The notes under the pieces are model-generated. The model was not told the DNA's origin, searched no databases, and saw nothing but the letters and a program-made list of their open reading frames with translations. A program made the translations under genes and the position numbers. DNA of 64,000 bases from Voacanga thouarsii (Eukaryota; Streptophyta; Magnoliopsida; Gentianales; Apocynaceae). The DNA lies in contig JANUWF010002353.1 in assembly GCA_026120185.1 (NCBI GenBank), forward strand, positions 372,001 to 436,000, written 5' to 3'. Below are positions 46,713 through 58,756 of this stretch, piece after piece. Numbering within the stretch: position 1 is the stretch's first letter; every line of letters starts with the position of its first letter.

Positions 46713-47819
46713 TCAGACATTAGAAGCAGATTCAGATACCTCTCTAATATGGAACCTCCATTCAAAGAGGTAGTCCTTGGACTCACAGGCCAAACGGATA
46801 GCATCACAGAAAGCATTCACCACACTCTTCTTTCCATTCTTCCCCCATTCGATTCTCACCCAGCATGTGAAACCATTTGATGATAATGGCACACCGGAAT
46901 CCATGAAATCCAGCACCACCTCTCCACCAATTCTCTTGCATGCACGGCCACCGCTGCCACCGCAAGACATATAGTCAAGCCAGCAACACTCAGGCTGTCC
47001 CACCATTTCATTGTATGCAGAATTGGTGAGCCTGACTTTGTTATTAGAGTCTGAAACAACAGCAGGCAAGGCCTCAGATTCCACCTCTTTCTCCACCTCC
47101 TCTGGCTTTTTCACCACCTGCTTAGCAGCGTTGCGGCCACAGGGGTCCTCACTGATGCGTCCAACACTTATGCTGGAGCCAATAGGCCGGATCGCCTGTG
47201 GTGCGATAACAACAGACTTTGTTGGACCTTGCAGTTGTGACAAGAAATCCAATTCCTCAGGAACTTCAACAGCCTTGTTCAAGTCTATGCCCCCGTCACC
47301 CTCGCATGATTCCGTCCCATTCAACTCAAGCATTCCCGCCGGAGGCTTAGTTCCGACCGGAAGTGGAGTCGAGCCCGGCAGAAAAGGTAGGGTGACCGAG
47401 TTTGCTGGGGTTGCAACAGGGGTATCCAAGCCGCATTTTAGCGGCACAAGATTGGGAATGAAAGCAAGCTGAGGCGACCCATTTGGGTCATGAGCAAATC
47501 CTTGCAAGGCAAAGGTTTTAGCGGGCGAAGATATTACCTGATAAGGAGGGGAAAGGCCCTGGAGACAAGTTCTTGATCTTTTCACAGCAGGAGGTGCAAG
47601 GGCAGTCCTCCCTCTCTTCCTGGTCCTTGTAGGCCTAGCCTGCAAGTGAGGCCAAACATTCATCAAATATGGAGACTTCCTGATGCTCTGTGGCATGGAA
47701 TTGGGAGAGTTATCTCCATTGTTGGCGACTGGAGACTCTGGCTTTGGCGCTATAGGCCTATACCTAGCCATGATTTCAGCAGTCCTTGCAGTGGTGTAAG
47801 GATTCAAGGTCTGCATCAT
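46713..47819 (-). CDS. DUF7950-type plant protein
   Basis: A single-exon gene of 368 residues. The conserved C-terminal domain (about residues 285-357) reads CKRIGGEVVLDFMDSGVPLSSNGFTCWVRIEWG, then NAFCDAIRLACESKDYLFEWRFH; I recall this as a plant-specific domain of unknown function (DUF7950). The N-terminus MMQTLNPYTTARTAEIMARYRPIAPKP is also typical of these proteins. A basic motif RTRKRGRTALAPPAVKRSR (about 63-81) could be a nuclear localisation signal, and a DLNKA motif (about 183-187) resembles part of an EAR-type repression motif. Both suggest a nuclear role, which is inference. It is convergent with the NDUFS4-like gene. Confidence 0.8.
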   Translation of the reverse strand: MMQTLNPYTTARTAEIMARYRPIAPKPESPVANNGDNSPNSMPQSIRKSPYLMNVWPHLQARPTRTRKRGRTALAPPAVKRSRTCLQGLSPPYQVISSPAKTFALQGFAHDPNGSPQLAFIPNLVPLKCGLDTPVATPANSVTLPFLPGSTPLPVGTKPPAGMLELNGTESCEGDGGIDLNKAVEVPEELDFLSQLQGPTKSVVIAPQAIRPIGSSISVGRISEDPCGRNAAKQVVKKPEEVEKEVESEALPAVVSDSNNKVRLTNSAYNEMVGQPECCWLDYMSCGGSGGRACKRIGGEVVLDFMDSGVPLSSNGFTCWVRIEWGKNGKKSVVNAFCDAIRLACESKDYLFEWRFHIREVSESASNV

Positions 47820-48365
47820 CTTAGCAGATTTCCTTCAAGATCTTCCACCAGCTAGCTTCAATCAAAGAACAAAAGATTTTGGTGGCGGGAGAACAGAAGG
47901 AGAGTCCTGAAGAAGGACTGTAAAGGAAGGAATGAGGCTCCTCTCGGTGCAGGCTTGGATGGTTGTGCGGAATGGTGGGGCTTTGATTTAAGACAGTGGC
48001 TGGCCAATGAGAAAATGGCAACATAAAGTATTAGGAGACACTTGGAAGTGTACGGTGGGTACGTGTTTGAGGTACTTAGAGATAGGGACATGTGGGATTT
48101 GAAGAAGGTTTAAACTTACATGCATGCTTACACTTATCAGTTCTCTTCTCTACTCAACATATGCATCGGTTACATACAATAAAACAAGGTTGTTTCTCTT
48201 GTGAGCTCACTTGAATGCTTCGGATACTTGGTCAGTGCTTTACTGTAAATGTAACAAACACGAGCAGCCTGCAAATACCGCACAACGATAAAAGAAAAGT
48301 CTATATAAGTAGCTATGTTTTTGTGAAGTCACAAATTCACTTTGTGTACACCGTAACCATATATA
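47820..48365. other. Upstream region of the DUF7950-type gene
   Basis: 5' UTR and promoter on the minus strand. The frames at 47821-48091 run through it without recognisable content. Confidence 0.5.
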
Positions 48366-48627
48366 TTCTCTCCGTTCTATAATATAACTTGTTAAAATTT
48401 ATTTTTATTATTTTAAATTATAAATTATTAGAAATTTTTTAAAAAATTTTTAAAATTATTTTTATATTTGTATCCCTATTTATTTTTTTTCTCTCTTTTC
48501 TTTTTTTATTTTCAAGACATTTAAATATGGATATTTTAGAAAGAAAAAATATAAAGTCACATCGTTTTTAAGAATATTAATATATATGAAATTAAGTCAA
48601 ACGGCTTATATTATAAGATGGAGGGAG
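48366..48627. mobile_element. MITE family A, copy 3
   Basis: It begins TTCTCTCCGTTCTATAATATAA and ends CTTATATTATAAGATGGAGGGAG, flanked by TA. The body matches 21084-21355 (TTTTCAAGACATTTAAATA, AAAAAATATAAAGTCA, GAAATTAAGTCAAACG). Confidence 0.8.
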
Positions 48628-48718
48628 TATATATAAATAGTATATAAATTTTAATCTAATAATTTATAAAATGTAGTCTAATATGAAAGATTTTTAATAT
48701 GAAACTTTTGTGTGTATT

Positions 48719-49021
48719 GTATTCCTTCCGTTTTAAAATATTTGTTCATGAATTTTTTAAATTAAGAGTATTTAAAATAATATAATAATTTAGATAAAAT
48801 TATTATTCTATCTATATTAAAAATATGATAGTTATTGATTGATGAAAATTCTCAAGAAGTAAGAAGAAAAAAGAGTTTTAAAAAGTTATACAGTTAACTT
48901 AGAAAAATAATAATAAAATAACAAAAACTAATCATTAATCTTAAAAATATATATATGAATAAATATTTTAAAATAAAATAAAAAGTTTTATAAATAAATA
49001 TTTTAAAACGAAAAAAATAAT
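48719..49021. mobile_element. MITE family D, copy 2
   Basis: It begins ATTCCTTCCGTTTTAAAATATTTG and ends AATATTTTAAAACGAAAAAAATAAT. The body matches 12204-12499 (TAATTTAGATAAA, GAAAATTCTCAAGAAGTAAG, TTTTAAAAAGTTATAC). Confidence 0.7.
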
Positions 49022-49050
49022 ATTTTTGAAATACCTTGCCTCATTTTTAG

Positions 49051-49200
49051 AGAAAATTCTAGCATGGACCAATGCTCCATAAATCAACTGCATTGATGAA
49101 TTGTACTACATGCAACATAAAATGTACGATACATAAAATGTATGATACAACTCATCAATGTATTTGATCTACGGGTCCACGGTGGATGTAAGAATTCCTC
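49051..49200. mobile_element. MITE family E, copy 2
   Basis: A palindromic element has ends GAAAATTCTAGCATGGACC and the complement of TGGATGTAAGAATTCCTC. It shares GATGAATTGTACTACATGCA with the copy at 27463-27590. Confidence 0.7.
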
Positions 49201-52200
49201 AAGTAAGCAACTCATAATTATCACATTTTGAAATATTTTATGTCCAAATTGTACAGTACACACAAAAGTTTTGATAAAATTAAGGCGGGTTATCAGAATT
49301 TGGATGACAGGTGACAAGAGAAGGAGGAAATAAAAGCTGTTATTGTCGGGAGGAGATTTTTGGAATTTGGTTCAATGACAAGATTCATTCTCTCACCTTG
49401 GATTTTGTTGATGTACTCAAAAATTTGCAACAGAGGCTCCCCATTTCCCTTTTTATTTATTTATTTATTTATAAAAACACCATTCAAATTCTAAATTCTA
49501 ATAGTTCTATTAACCTCTTTCCAAATCTACCATTCTTAGTGCAAAATTTTAAGCATGTTGAGAATATTGAAAATGTGATAATCATGAATCATTTACTTTA
49601 AAAGTGCACGTGTAATTTAACAATTTATTCAAAGACGAATTCAAAGGAGAAGGAAATAGCATATGCTCTTTTAAACTTTTTTTTAATCTTTGTTTTAAAA
49701 AAATAATTTCTTTGATTAAATTTTTTTCTTTCAATTTTTAAAAAATATATAATATTATCTTATACTCATGCTTAGTTTATTCTATTAATTATTAATTAAT
49801 TTGATACTCGTATGTGGTATAAAGAAATACAAAACAAAACGCATTAAATAAATATTCTCTGTCTCAATAAAATTAACATGTTTACTATTTTAAATTGTCT
49901 TAAAGAATTTAATACTTTCTTTAAAAAAATTATTATAAAATAATTAATATACTCCTACATATATTATTTTTATATATTTAGATTTGACATAAAGTATTGT
50001 GAGATTCGCATATTTATTATTTTTATTATAGTATATTATATTATATTATTCATTTTAATAGAATAAATAGAGTAGTCTTTAATTACAACTTTATAATCTT
50101 TTAAAAGTTTATTAAGTGATTTTATAATTTTTAAAAGTTTATTAAATATTTATGTATCAACTAATATTTATCTGAATTCATAACTTTTCATTTTTCTTTA
50201 AAAAATATTTATTTAAATTCAATGCGTCAAGTGTCAATAAAGGACATTGACACATATTACAATGAGAGCTATAGAAGCTGTCATGTACGGTAACAAGAGT
50301 CTTTCGCAATTTCTATATATTTCAATTTATCTCATTATGTCTTTTTAAGTTTTCTTTTTTTTATATAAAAAAAACTTGTCTATCTTTTTGCATTTTCTTT
50401 CTAATTCGCATTTATGTAAAAAAAATACAAAAAGCATGTAAAGGGATTTTGGATGGTAATAAGGAGAATAGTGTAATTTTCTCATAGATTTTTTTTTTTT
50501 TTTTTGGACAAACATAACCGATGGGATAAAGTCATAAAAGAGCATAAAAAAAGCGTTGGCTGTTACCGAAGGAAGCGGTGGGCAGTCGACCCCTTGCGCC
50601 GAAGAACAGCCTCCTTTTTCACCGTAACGCGTGGGGACTTGGAACTAACGCATGTCTCCACCTAGCGGCGGTGATATTACATTATTACCCCTACGAGAAT
50701 ATATATAGTATATATATATTTTTTGCATCGTCCGCTCACGTTTCTTTTTCGATTTTTTTAATAATAAGCTCTTTTTGTTGGAAAGCGTGAGCAGAGGGTG
50801 AGATTTTGGTTTTGGAATTTGTTTGGAAGGAGAGCTGTGGGGAGAATTGCGAATGAGAGTAACGCGTGGCAGCTGACTAAGGACGCTGAGGAAAACGTGG
50901 TTTGTCCTAGGACCCGACCTCTGCAAAAGCGTGGATGGTTTCGCGACTAATCCGAGAGCAGCAGCAGTAGATGTCTATGAGATGTCTTATCCATTGAGTT
51001 AGTTGGGCCTTCAATCATCTTAGCTGTGGTTTCTTGGCTCACAGTTTAACATTTATATTGGATTTTTTTTTTTTTTACACCAGAGACAAAAGAAAGCAGC
51101 AACATTTCTTTCCTTTGAAATTAAATTTTTATATTTTTATTTTAAATTATTTAAAATATAATATTTATTTTTATATACACTTGCTGCTAAGTTATTATCT
51201 AAATAATAATATCTGATTAAAATTTTCATTATTAACTTGAGATATCTATTTGACTTAATGAAGTCAGTTAATTGTATGAATTAACTGCTAAGAGGAGAAA
51301 ACTTAGAGGTGGAAAAACCCATCTCTATTACTACTTGATCATTGATCTGTTTAGCTAAATGGGTAATCAAATATTCATTTGATAGCTTTTTTTTCTCTGG
51401 TTTCTTGACTGCAAAAGGCGAAATTCTTCATCCACAGGGTTCCTACATCTTAGTCCCATAGTGTGTGGAGGGTTTAATCATGATGACTCAATGACCCTTA
51501 GACAAGAGAGACAAGACTCGATGTTTACAAGGACTCACCTCCCATAAAAAGGAATAGAAATCCTACACGGCAGCTATTGGAATATTATCTAGCTTCTTAA
51601 CTCTTTTTTGGGTATTGTCTAGCTCGTAGTTTGTAATTAATCATTAAGATATTTAGTCTTCAAACCTGTTACATCATCTAAATGAATAGGCAGATAAAAT
51701 ATGTATTCATTATAGAGATTATGAATTTCTATAAAGGAATGGTTACTTTTACTTTTACCTTTTTTTCAATTGGTACTTTAATATTATTTCTTTCAATAGA
51801 CAATAATACTTCCCTCTAGCCTTAATTTTTGGGATTCTTTTCTTTTCTTTGTCAAGTCAGCTATTTAGATAATATTTAAGAAAAGGACAAATTTTGATAC
51901 CAAAACACTCCCCGCAGAGTTAGGGAAAGAAAACCACATAAGATATGTAATTGACCTATAGTTTACCAAAAGAATAACTTATCGTTGTATCAAGACTCGC
52001 CCTCAACTACTTAGATAATATGTTTTTATAAATTTAGACGACAATTCTCTCTGTACACGATATAAAATTAAACCTATATATTTTTAAATATAATATCATT
52101 CCTAATTCAAAATAATGCCACCTTCAGATATCCAAAGTCTTGGACAATCCTCCCTTATGGCCTGCATATTTTTCAACATTCTTAAGTGTATTCTGAAAAA

Positions 52201-52453
52201 TAAATCAATAATGCATCCCAAGAATATGAAAATTGTTGAGTATATATTCTACAACAACTTAGAAAAGCATCATTAGTGCAATTTAATAATACTAATTCTC
52301 ATCCTAATTGTATAACATCCACCAGTGAAGTTACTAAGAAAAGCTTACAAAAATAACTCTCTACAATTATTTCAACATTTACAAATTATGAAAAATATAT
52401 GCATTAAAAAAAAAGATAAAAATATCTCTTCTACAGCATAGATTTAATAAATA
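49201..52453. other. Intergenic DNA with a GC-rich island
   Basis: Mostly AT-rich, with MITE family C copy 3 at 49852-50078. The tract 50560-50960 stands out: balanced composition, GC-rich words (ACGCGTGG, AACGTGG) and a TATATATA stretch near 50700. It has no open frame with a recognisable product. 51030-52450 is again AT-rich with nothing identified. Confidence 0.45.
49852..50078 (+). mobile_element. MITE family C, copy 3
   Basis: It begins TTCTCTGTCTCAATAAAATTAAC and ends near TTTTAATAGAATAAATAGAG. The body (TAAAATAATTAATATACTCC, TATTGTGAGATTCGCATATTT) matches 37432-37700. Confidence 0.65.
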
Positions 52454-52720
52454 ATCCCTCTATCCCATAATATAAGTTGTTAGGGATTACTTTTGCTATC
52501 CTAAGTTATAAGTCGTTTGAGACTTTTTAAGAAGGTTTTAAAATTATTTTTATATTTTTATCCTTATTTATTGTTCTCTTTCTCTCTCTTATCTTCTTTT
52601 GTTTCCAAGACATTTAAATAGGGGTGTTTTAGGAAGAAAAAATATAAAGTCACTTTGTTTTAATAAATCTTAATATCTGTGAAATTAAATTAAATGACTT
52701 ATATTATGGGATCGAGAAAG
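52454..52720. mobile_element. MITE family A, copy 4
   Basis: It begins ATCCCTCTATCCCATAATATAAG and ends GACTTATATTATGGGATCGAGAAAG with a TA on the right. The body matches 21084-21355 and 48366-48627. Confidence 0.8.
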
Positions 52721-55257
52721 TATGTTGAAGTAAATAATTTATTAATGCAGTGGTGGATTATGATGGATAATTGAGAGGGGCCAATGTATTCTATTAAAGG
52801 AAAAATAAATAACGATGGAGTGTCAATAATAAATTTGCAATTTCTATTTCCAGTTTTCTTCAACTAAGTACATATAAAATATTATTATTACATATATTCC
52901 AATGTCATTTTGATCCCTTATTCATGAATTATAAATACAAGTAATAGAATACATGTCTTTTGTTTTTAATTTCTTTGGTAAATTATTAACATGCTTATTC
53001 AAAATTAATTTATGTTCTTTGGACTAATTAATAGAGAAGAGAGAATTTATATACAGATGGTTACGGGTTCGAATTCCTTTCTGCTTGACTATATTTTCAC
53101 TTGAGGTTGAATCAAAATCGATCAATTGAGACACATCTCGAATTTATTTAATCTGTCAATATCGATAAGTTCACTTGCAACTAGGAGTGTAAACGAATTG
53201 AGCTTTTATCGAACATGTTTGGATTCGACTCGATAAGGGTTTGATTCGAATTCGAAATATCGAGTTCAAGCTCGAATATATTTAGGCTCAAATTTTAAAC
53301 GAATTGACTTTGAATATCTAAGTATTAGGTTCGAAAGCTCACGAGTATGTTTGATTAATTAATTAATTAATTAATTAATATATAATTTATAAAATAAGTT
53401 ATTTAAATTCGAGTTCGAGCTTGAAATAGAATTCAAACTTTCAAACTTATTATAATCAACTTTCGAATCGAATTCGAGTTTTAAAGTATTTTAAATAAAT
53501 CGAGTAAGAGCAAATATTTGATATTTGAATCGAACTCGAGTTAAATTTCGAACTTTGTGTGAAAATAATAAAATTCAACTTGATTCAATTCGAGCACATC
53601 CCTACGATAACGAAATAAAACGTAATTTAAAAAAAAAAAGGAAATTTTTTTGCAAGTGCAATGACAAAGTCGAAGCCCATGTTTCTACAGGTCGACCTCC
53701 TACACAACTATCGCTGGGTCGGCCCAAGCTCCTATAGCAAACTTTACACTCTTTTGGGTTTGGGTAGAGTGAGTCCTACTGATTTTTTTTTTTTTTTTAA
53801 GCTTGCTGTATTTGCAAGAGATAAGGGGATATAGGCATACCAACCAAGCAAAGACCTTAGGCTAATTTTGAAGATTGGATTTTTTTTAATTCTGTTTGAA
53901 ATTAAAATTTTATTTTAATTTAAATATAATATTTTTTATATTATTTTATTTTTTAAAATTACTATCCACTCATAATAATATCATATTCTCTTTTCTTGAA
54001 TCTTACATAATTAATAAATTTTAAAAAAATATTTTTTAAATTAATTATTATCTGGACAATTTGCAATCCCATTACCTTGTGGCATAAGTTTGGATTGTCA
54101 AGTGTGCAAGTCGGTGGACAAGAATCACGATTGATGCAAAGTGCATCTATCAATCAACAATTTTTTTTTTTTTGGGGGGGAGGGGGGGGGTGAAATGGGG
54201 TTGGCCTGGGGTGAGGGGGTATTCATGGTTTAATAGGGTGAAATGAATTGGGGAAAAAAAACAGAGTGATATTGGCGTGGCAAGTTGTTTAGTTAATTAA
54301 AAATAATAATTTTCATCTATTACAAAATCAAATGTGATTTTTAAAAAAATAGATTGCTCTATTTATCACGATTTTTGTTAAGAATAAATAATTTTTTAAT
54401 TTAATATATCTGGTAAGAACGTATTTAAAAAATAAAAAAAATTAACAATAAAATCAGATAAATGCATCAAATTTAAAAAATTATCAATTCTTATAAAAAA
54501 CTCAATTTATTATAAATCTAAATGTGATTAAAAATTAGAAACGTAAGATTTTAAAGGAACATAATTGAATAATTTATTAGTAAAAAATTAAGTTTAAATA
54601 TTAAAAGTATTTAGTCCGAGAAGTTATATATAATGAAAATTTTAATACTTAAAAGAGGCGGCAGTAATCAATCATAAATGGCGTAAATTTGTAAAAAAAT
54701 CTTATATAAATTAAGTTTACGATAAATTACATATTTTAAATATTATATTATATACTTTAAATATTATATATTTTAAAAAAGATATAATATTTTAAAGAAA
54801 GGTAACCGATCTGTATAAGAATTTGTGTGTATTAACTGGAAAGTTGAAAGCGCTTTTACTGCTTTTGCTTTCTGCCCGAACGAATAGCAAAGGACTTCAG
54901 CGGGGGAACCAATTCTACTCCGCAGTGGCTTTTTCTTCTCCATCACACCACCTGAGCGGCGATTGTAAGGCCTTTTTGCTAATCCTATTTACGGTTTTCC
55001 TTTGATTATTTTTTTCCATTTTGGTGGGGATTTTGTTGGGTTGATTGATAGTAGGATTGTGGACATGTTTCTCTAGGTGTTTTTGCAAGTTCTTGCTGTT
55101 TAGTTGGTTTTTTTGGGAGCATTTTCTTGTGTTGATGATTGATTATAGTTGAGATATTGTGAACCGGCTTTGTTGGGTGATTTTGCAATATGTTCTTTGT
55201 TTAATTTTTTTCACGGGAATTTTGTCTGCGGTGAGTGATTTTGCTTTTTGGGTTGAG
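52721..55257. other. Intergenic DNA and 5' region of the disordered-protein gene
   Basis: AT-rich, with the hAT-like element at 53182-53604, a T/G run at 54160-54190, and at 54680-54825 a tract resembling a decayed copy of the 15403 MITE (AATCTTATATAAATTAAGTTTACGATA; end complement AAATTCTTATACAGATC). 54830-55257 should be the 5' UTR of the next gene, perhaps with an intron. Confidence 0.45.
53182..53604. mobile_element. hAT-like MITE (TAGGAGTG ends)
   Basis: A 423-bp element begins TAGGAGTGTAAACGAATTGA and its right end, complemented, reads TAGGGATGTGCTCGAATTGA. The interior is full of TTCGAATTCGAG-like words, as at 14243-14539, plus a (TTAA)n tract at 53353-53378. I found no clear target duplication. 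Confidence 0.6.
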
Positions 55258-57716
55258 ATGGAGGAAGTTAAAGAGGATATGAAGAAAAAGTATCCATCAC
55301 TTCCTCCGAACTACGTATCCTTAGCGCAGCTCCAAGAGCGATGGATTCAACAGCAACAACAAAAGCAAGAAAATGAAAAAAAGGAACAAGAACAGCAGCA
55401 AGAGGATCAGGAAGAACAGGTAGCATCAGAAAATCGAAAGGCCCAAAGAAGTGGCCGAAGAAGAAATCATCTTGGCGTAAATGGGGAGCGAAGAATTGAT
55501 GCCCACTTTCCTCAGCCCCAAAAAATGGCGGAAGGAAGTAATGGAAGGTGGGATGCAATGCGTAAGACGGGAAATAAGTATAATAAGAGGAGGTGGCCTA
55601 GGGAACGCCCAAAAGGTAAAGACCCAGTTCGGACCTTAGCGGAAGACGGGGCAAAGTCAGCAGTTTTGATTGGGAAAAGTGATGTAAGAGAGGCAAATCC
55701 GGGGAGTGTCGAGAGAAATGGTTATGAGAAAGAAGAGATCCAGGAAATTGCCAGTGATATATGTATGGTGGAGTTGCTGCCGGAAATCAAAGGAAAGGAA
55801 GTGAATCCAATGGGTTTCAGTAGAATATCTCGTGGAAAACAGTTGGTGAGTGATCAATTTTCTAGCAGGAATGCCAGTCGGAGGTTTGAGGGAAAATCTC
55901 GCGGAGACCTTGTGGTGAATGGTCAGTTTTCCAGCAGTACTAATGATGATAGGGTTGAGGTAAAATCTCGTGGAAAGGAGACAGTCAATGGTCAGTTTTG
56001 GGGTAATAGTGATGACAGGGGTGTTGAGGGAAGTGTGAATGAGTACATGATGGAGGTTCTGCCAGAAAATGTGTCTAAGGAGGACGTTTCAGTTTTAAAA
56101 GGAAAAAATGGTCGAAGATACAATAATGAATTCAAAAGAAGTGCAGAGGATGAAGGGCTCAACGAAGAAGGTAATGGGTACATGGTGGAGGTGTTGCGTG
56201 ACACTGAGGCGGATGGGAAAGGTTCAGGTGATGAAAAGAGAAAAACTGGCAAAGTTTGGAGGATGAAGAGAAATTATAATGACAATAGGGCACAATTAAA
56301 ACTGGACCAACAGCAGGAGGGAGGTTTTGCGGGTCAGAAGGAAAGAAATGGTCCAAAGACAAGAACTGGTAGAAGAGTCCGCGAATATGGGAACAAGGAC
56401 AGAGTTTCAGGTAACCAGCGACCAGAGATCATAAGAGATTTTAGGGATTTATCATTGTATGGTAGCAGAAATGGCTATTCTAACAGAGGACAGGTGGGAA
56501 GCTATGGGAGGAGGTTTGCTTCTGCCAGAAAGGGGAAGCAGGTAGATGGTGGTCTTACGTGGGTGAAAAAAGAAGAGATATCTGGCAGTAATGCAGGTGA
56601 AGTTTCATAACTCAGGTGACTTCTTATTCTGTCTTCTTGGGGACTTTGATGTTTCTGTTGCGTAGCCTTAGTTATTAGAGGACAAAAATTTACTTCGATA
56701 TTTGAAACTGTTTCAATTTGATAGTGACAGAGGAATTTTAGAATAATTGCCAGGCTGACTCGTGTTTGTTGTAGGTGATCAATCTTAATCGAACAGCATA
56801 TTACAACAATAATTTGTCCCATCTGTTTGTGGAAGAGGTATGCCATAAAATGAAGAGGCTTGAGATGTTCAAGACTTTTCCTGGTGTAACTGAATCTTGA
56901 TTAAATTAATGATGGAGAAAATGGTGGAATATTGAGGAAGATGGATGAGAGTACATTATTTGTTAAAAGTATGTGTCATATGCAGTTCTACTGTAATTAA
57001 TTAGGTTAAAGCAATCTAGTTAGCTGGCTCTTCAGCATTTTGTTTAAGAATAATATTGAAAAGAAAGGTCTATATCCCTTAGGAGAATTTAGCAGTGTTG
57101 GTTGCTACACTGATGCCAAGCGCAAATTGGAACTTCTAAGCGCTCTAATACTTGGAATATATTAGAAAATAATATAGATTTTTGTGAAAAAGATATTGGA
57201 TAAATTTGAACTATTTATACAGATCTGCTGTCAGTTTACATTTTTTTTGCAACATATTTTCTGATGTTTCATCATTTTATTCATTCAATTTGTGTTGTAT
57301 GACTTTGGCGGAACCTCAAAGAAGTAGTTTTTGAATTATATGAATTGTTGGTGAGAACAGTGGTGGTTTGGTCAGAGCAGAGGTGGTGATGAATATGAGT
57401 TTAGGGTGTCTTGGAGTGGATATTGAGGTTTGAGGACATTGGAGAATGACCTTTGTTACATTGCTTGGTGAAGTATACAGAAGGGGCATATGATAGAATA
57501 TATAGTACTGGAACTCGGATTCTATATAGACGGTAGGCAAAATTTGAAGACATCATCTATTATGCATGTTTTGAATCCATTCTGTATCTTATTATGTGTT
57601 TTTTCAGCTTATGGATTATGTCCTTTTGAACTAATGACTACTGTTTTAACGCAGATGCTGATCCTGCTCGCTTAAACACCTATACTGTAGAAGGACAAGA
57701 CAGCTACTTGGGATGA
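55258..57716 (+). CDS. Disordered plant protein, K/Q/R-rich, unknown function
   Basis: The first in-frame ATG is 55258. A long exon runs to 56596 and can splice (GCAG|GTGAAG, acceptor AACGCAG|AT) to 57655-57716, giving 466 residues ending TVEGQDSYLG. Without splicing the frame stops at 56608-56610 after 450 residues. The N-terminus MEEVKEDMKKKYPSLPPNYVSLAQLQERWI is compact and looks conserved; a Gln/Glu run follows (about 31-52). The rest is low-complexity, rich in Arg, Gly, Lys and Asn, with a three-fold repeat of about 33 residues (DQFSS, NGQFSS and NGQFW, each preceded by an SRGK/SRGD word) and three related motifs CMVELLPE, YMMEVLPE and YMVEVLRD. These features suggest an RNA-associated or scaffold protein, which is only a guess. 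I do not recognise a named family. Confidence 0.7.
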
Positions 57717-57904
57717 ATGATCCGTAGGAAGCCAATTAGGAGTGAATTGATTCTGCTCTGGTCTGCATTAGTTTTGCTATTTTATAGTATCTAATATCTC
57801 AGCAGAATTTTTTACATTGTCTCTTTCATTCTGATACCGGCAGAAAATTGCTGGTAGAAACAAGTCCCAGATGTATGAACCAGAGCTATTCTTACTGTCC
57901 ATAC

Positions 57905-58020
57905 AGAATAGACCAATTCAAATCGAATTTTGATTTTCTTGTTTGATTTGGATTAAGAAAATTATAAATTGATAATTTAGTTTGGTTGTTTTAAATCATA
58001 TAATTCAATCTAATTCAAAT

Positions 58021-58066
<46 letters not shown>

Positions 58067-58756
58067 TAAATTTATTTTAATTTTAAAACATACAAAAATA
58101 TGAAAGAGAAAATCTTATTGTGCTGATTATTTGCTTTTCTAATTTCTTTCCTCTGTTATTGAAATTTACCTTTTATATCTAAGTTAGTATGTTTTCAAAT
58201 ATATTTATTTTTTTCATTTAATCAAATTAATAATAGTTTGCGATTATTTTTTATAATATGTTTTGCATGTATATTGAAAAGTTTGAAGTTTAACATTTAG
58301 TAAAATTAAAAAATGATATGAAGTTAATCTGTGCTATTTAGTTTATAAACGAACATTTTATGTATTTAATGTCATTTAGTTTGTGTTGTTAATACTGAGT
58401 AATATTTGATATTGTATGAAATTACGGATTTTACTTTGATTAGTTTGTATGGTTGAGAAATGATTGCTTTTTGTAATATTTAATTAATATTTTTATATAT
58501 AATATTTTATTAAATGTTAGAGAGTAATTGATTTACATTGTAAATTATGTAGAAATTGACTAAACTAAATCGAACCAAATCACACCGAACAGAACACAAT
58601 AATCTAAACTGACTGTTTGAAATTTTAAATAGTTTAGTTCTGTTTGAAATTTTAAATAGTTTAATTTATGTTCAAAATTTTCAAATCAAAATATTTTGAT
58701 TGGGTTAACAAATAGAGGAAATCGAACCAACCCAATTTATGAACAACCCTAAATAA
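57905..58756. mobile_element. Possible non-autonomous element (AACCCTA end)
   Basis: The right end reads GAACAACCCTAAA and both flanks carry AATCGAACCAA / TTGGTTTGGTT-like words in inverse orientation, the look of plant hAT-type MITEs. The centre is AT-rich with a (TA)n tract at 58023-58062. I could not fix the left end or a target duplication. Confidence 0.35.
58023..58062. repeat. (TA)n microsatellite
   Basis: About 20 AT units. Confidence 0.95.

Noticed and set aside
47011..47472. 153-codon plus-strand frame across the DUF7950-type gene
   Set aside because: It is the antisense shadow of a real coding exon.
50645..50926. 93-codon minus-strand frame in the GC-rich island
   Set aside because: Lysine-rich, low-complexity, partly encoded by a TATATA tract; no domain and no gene-like context.
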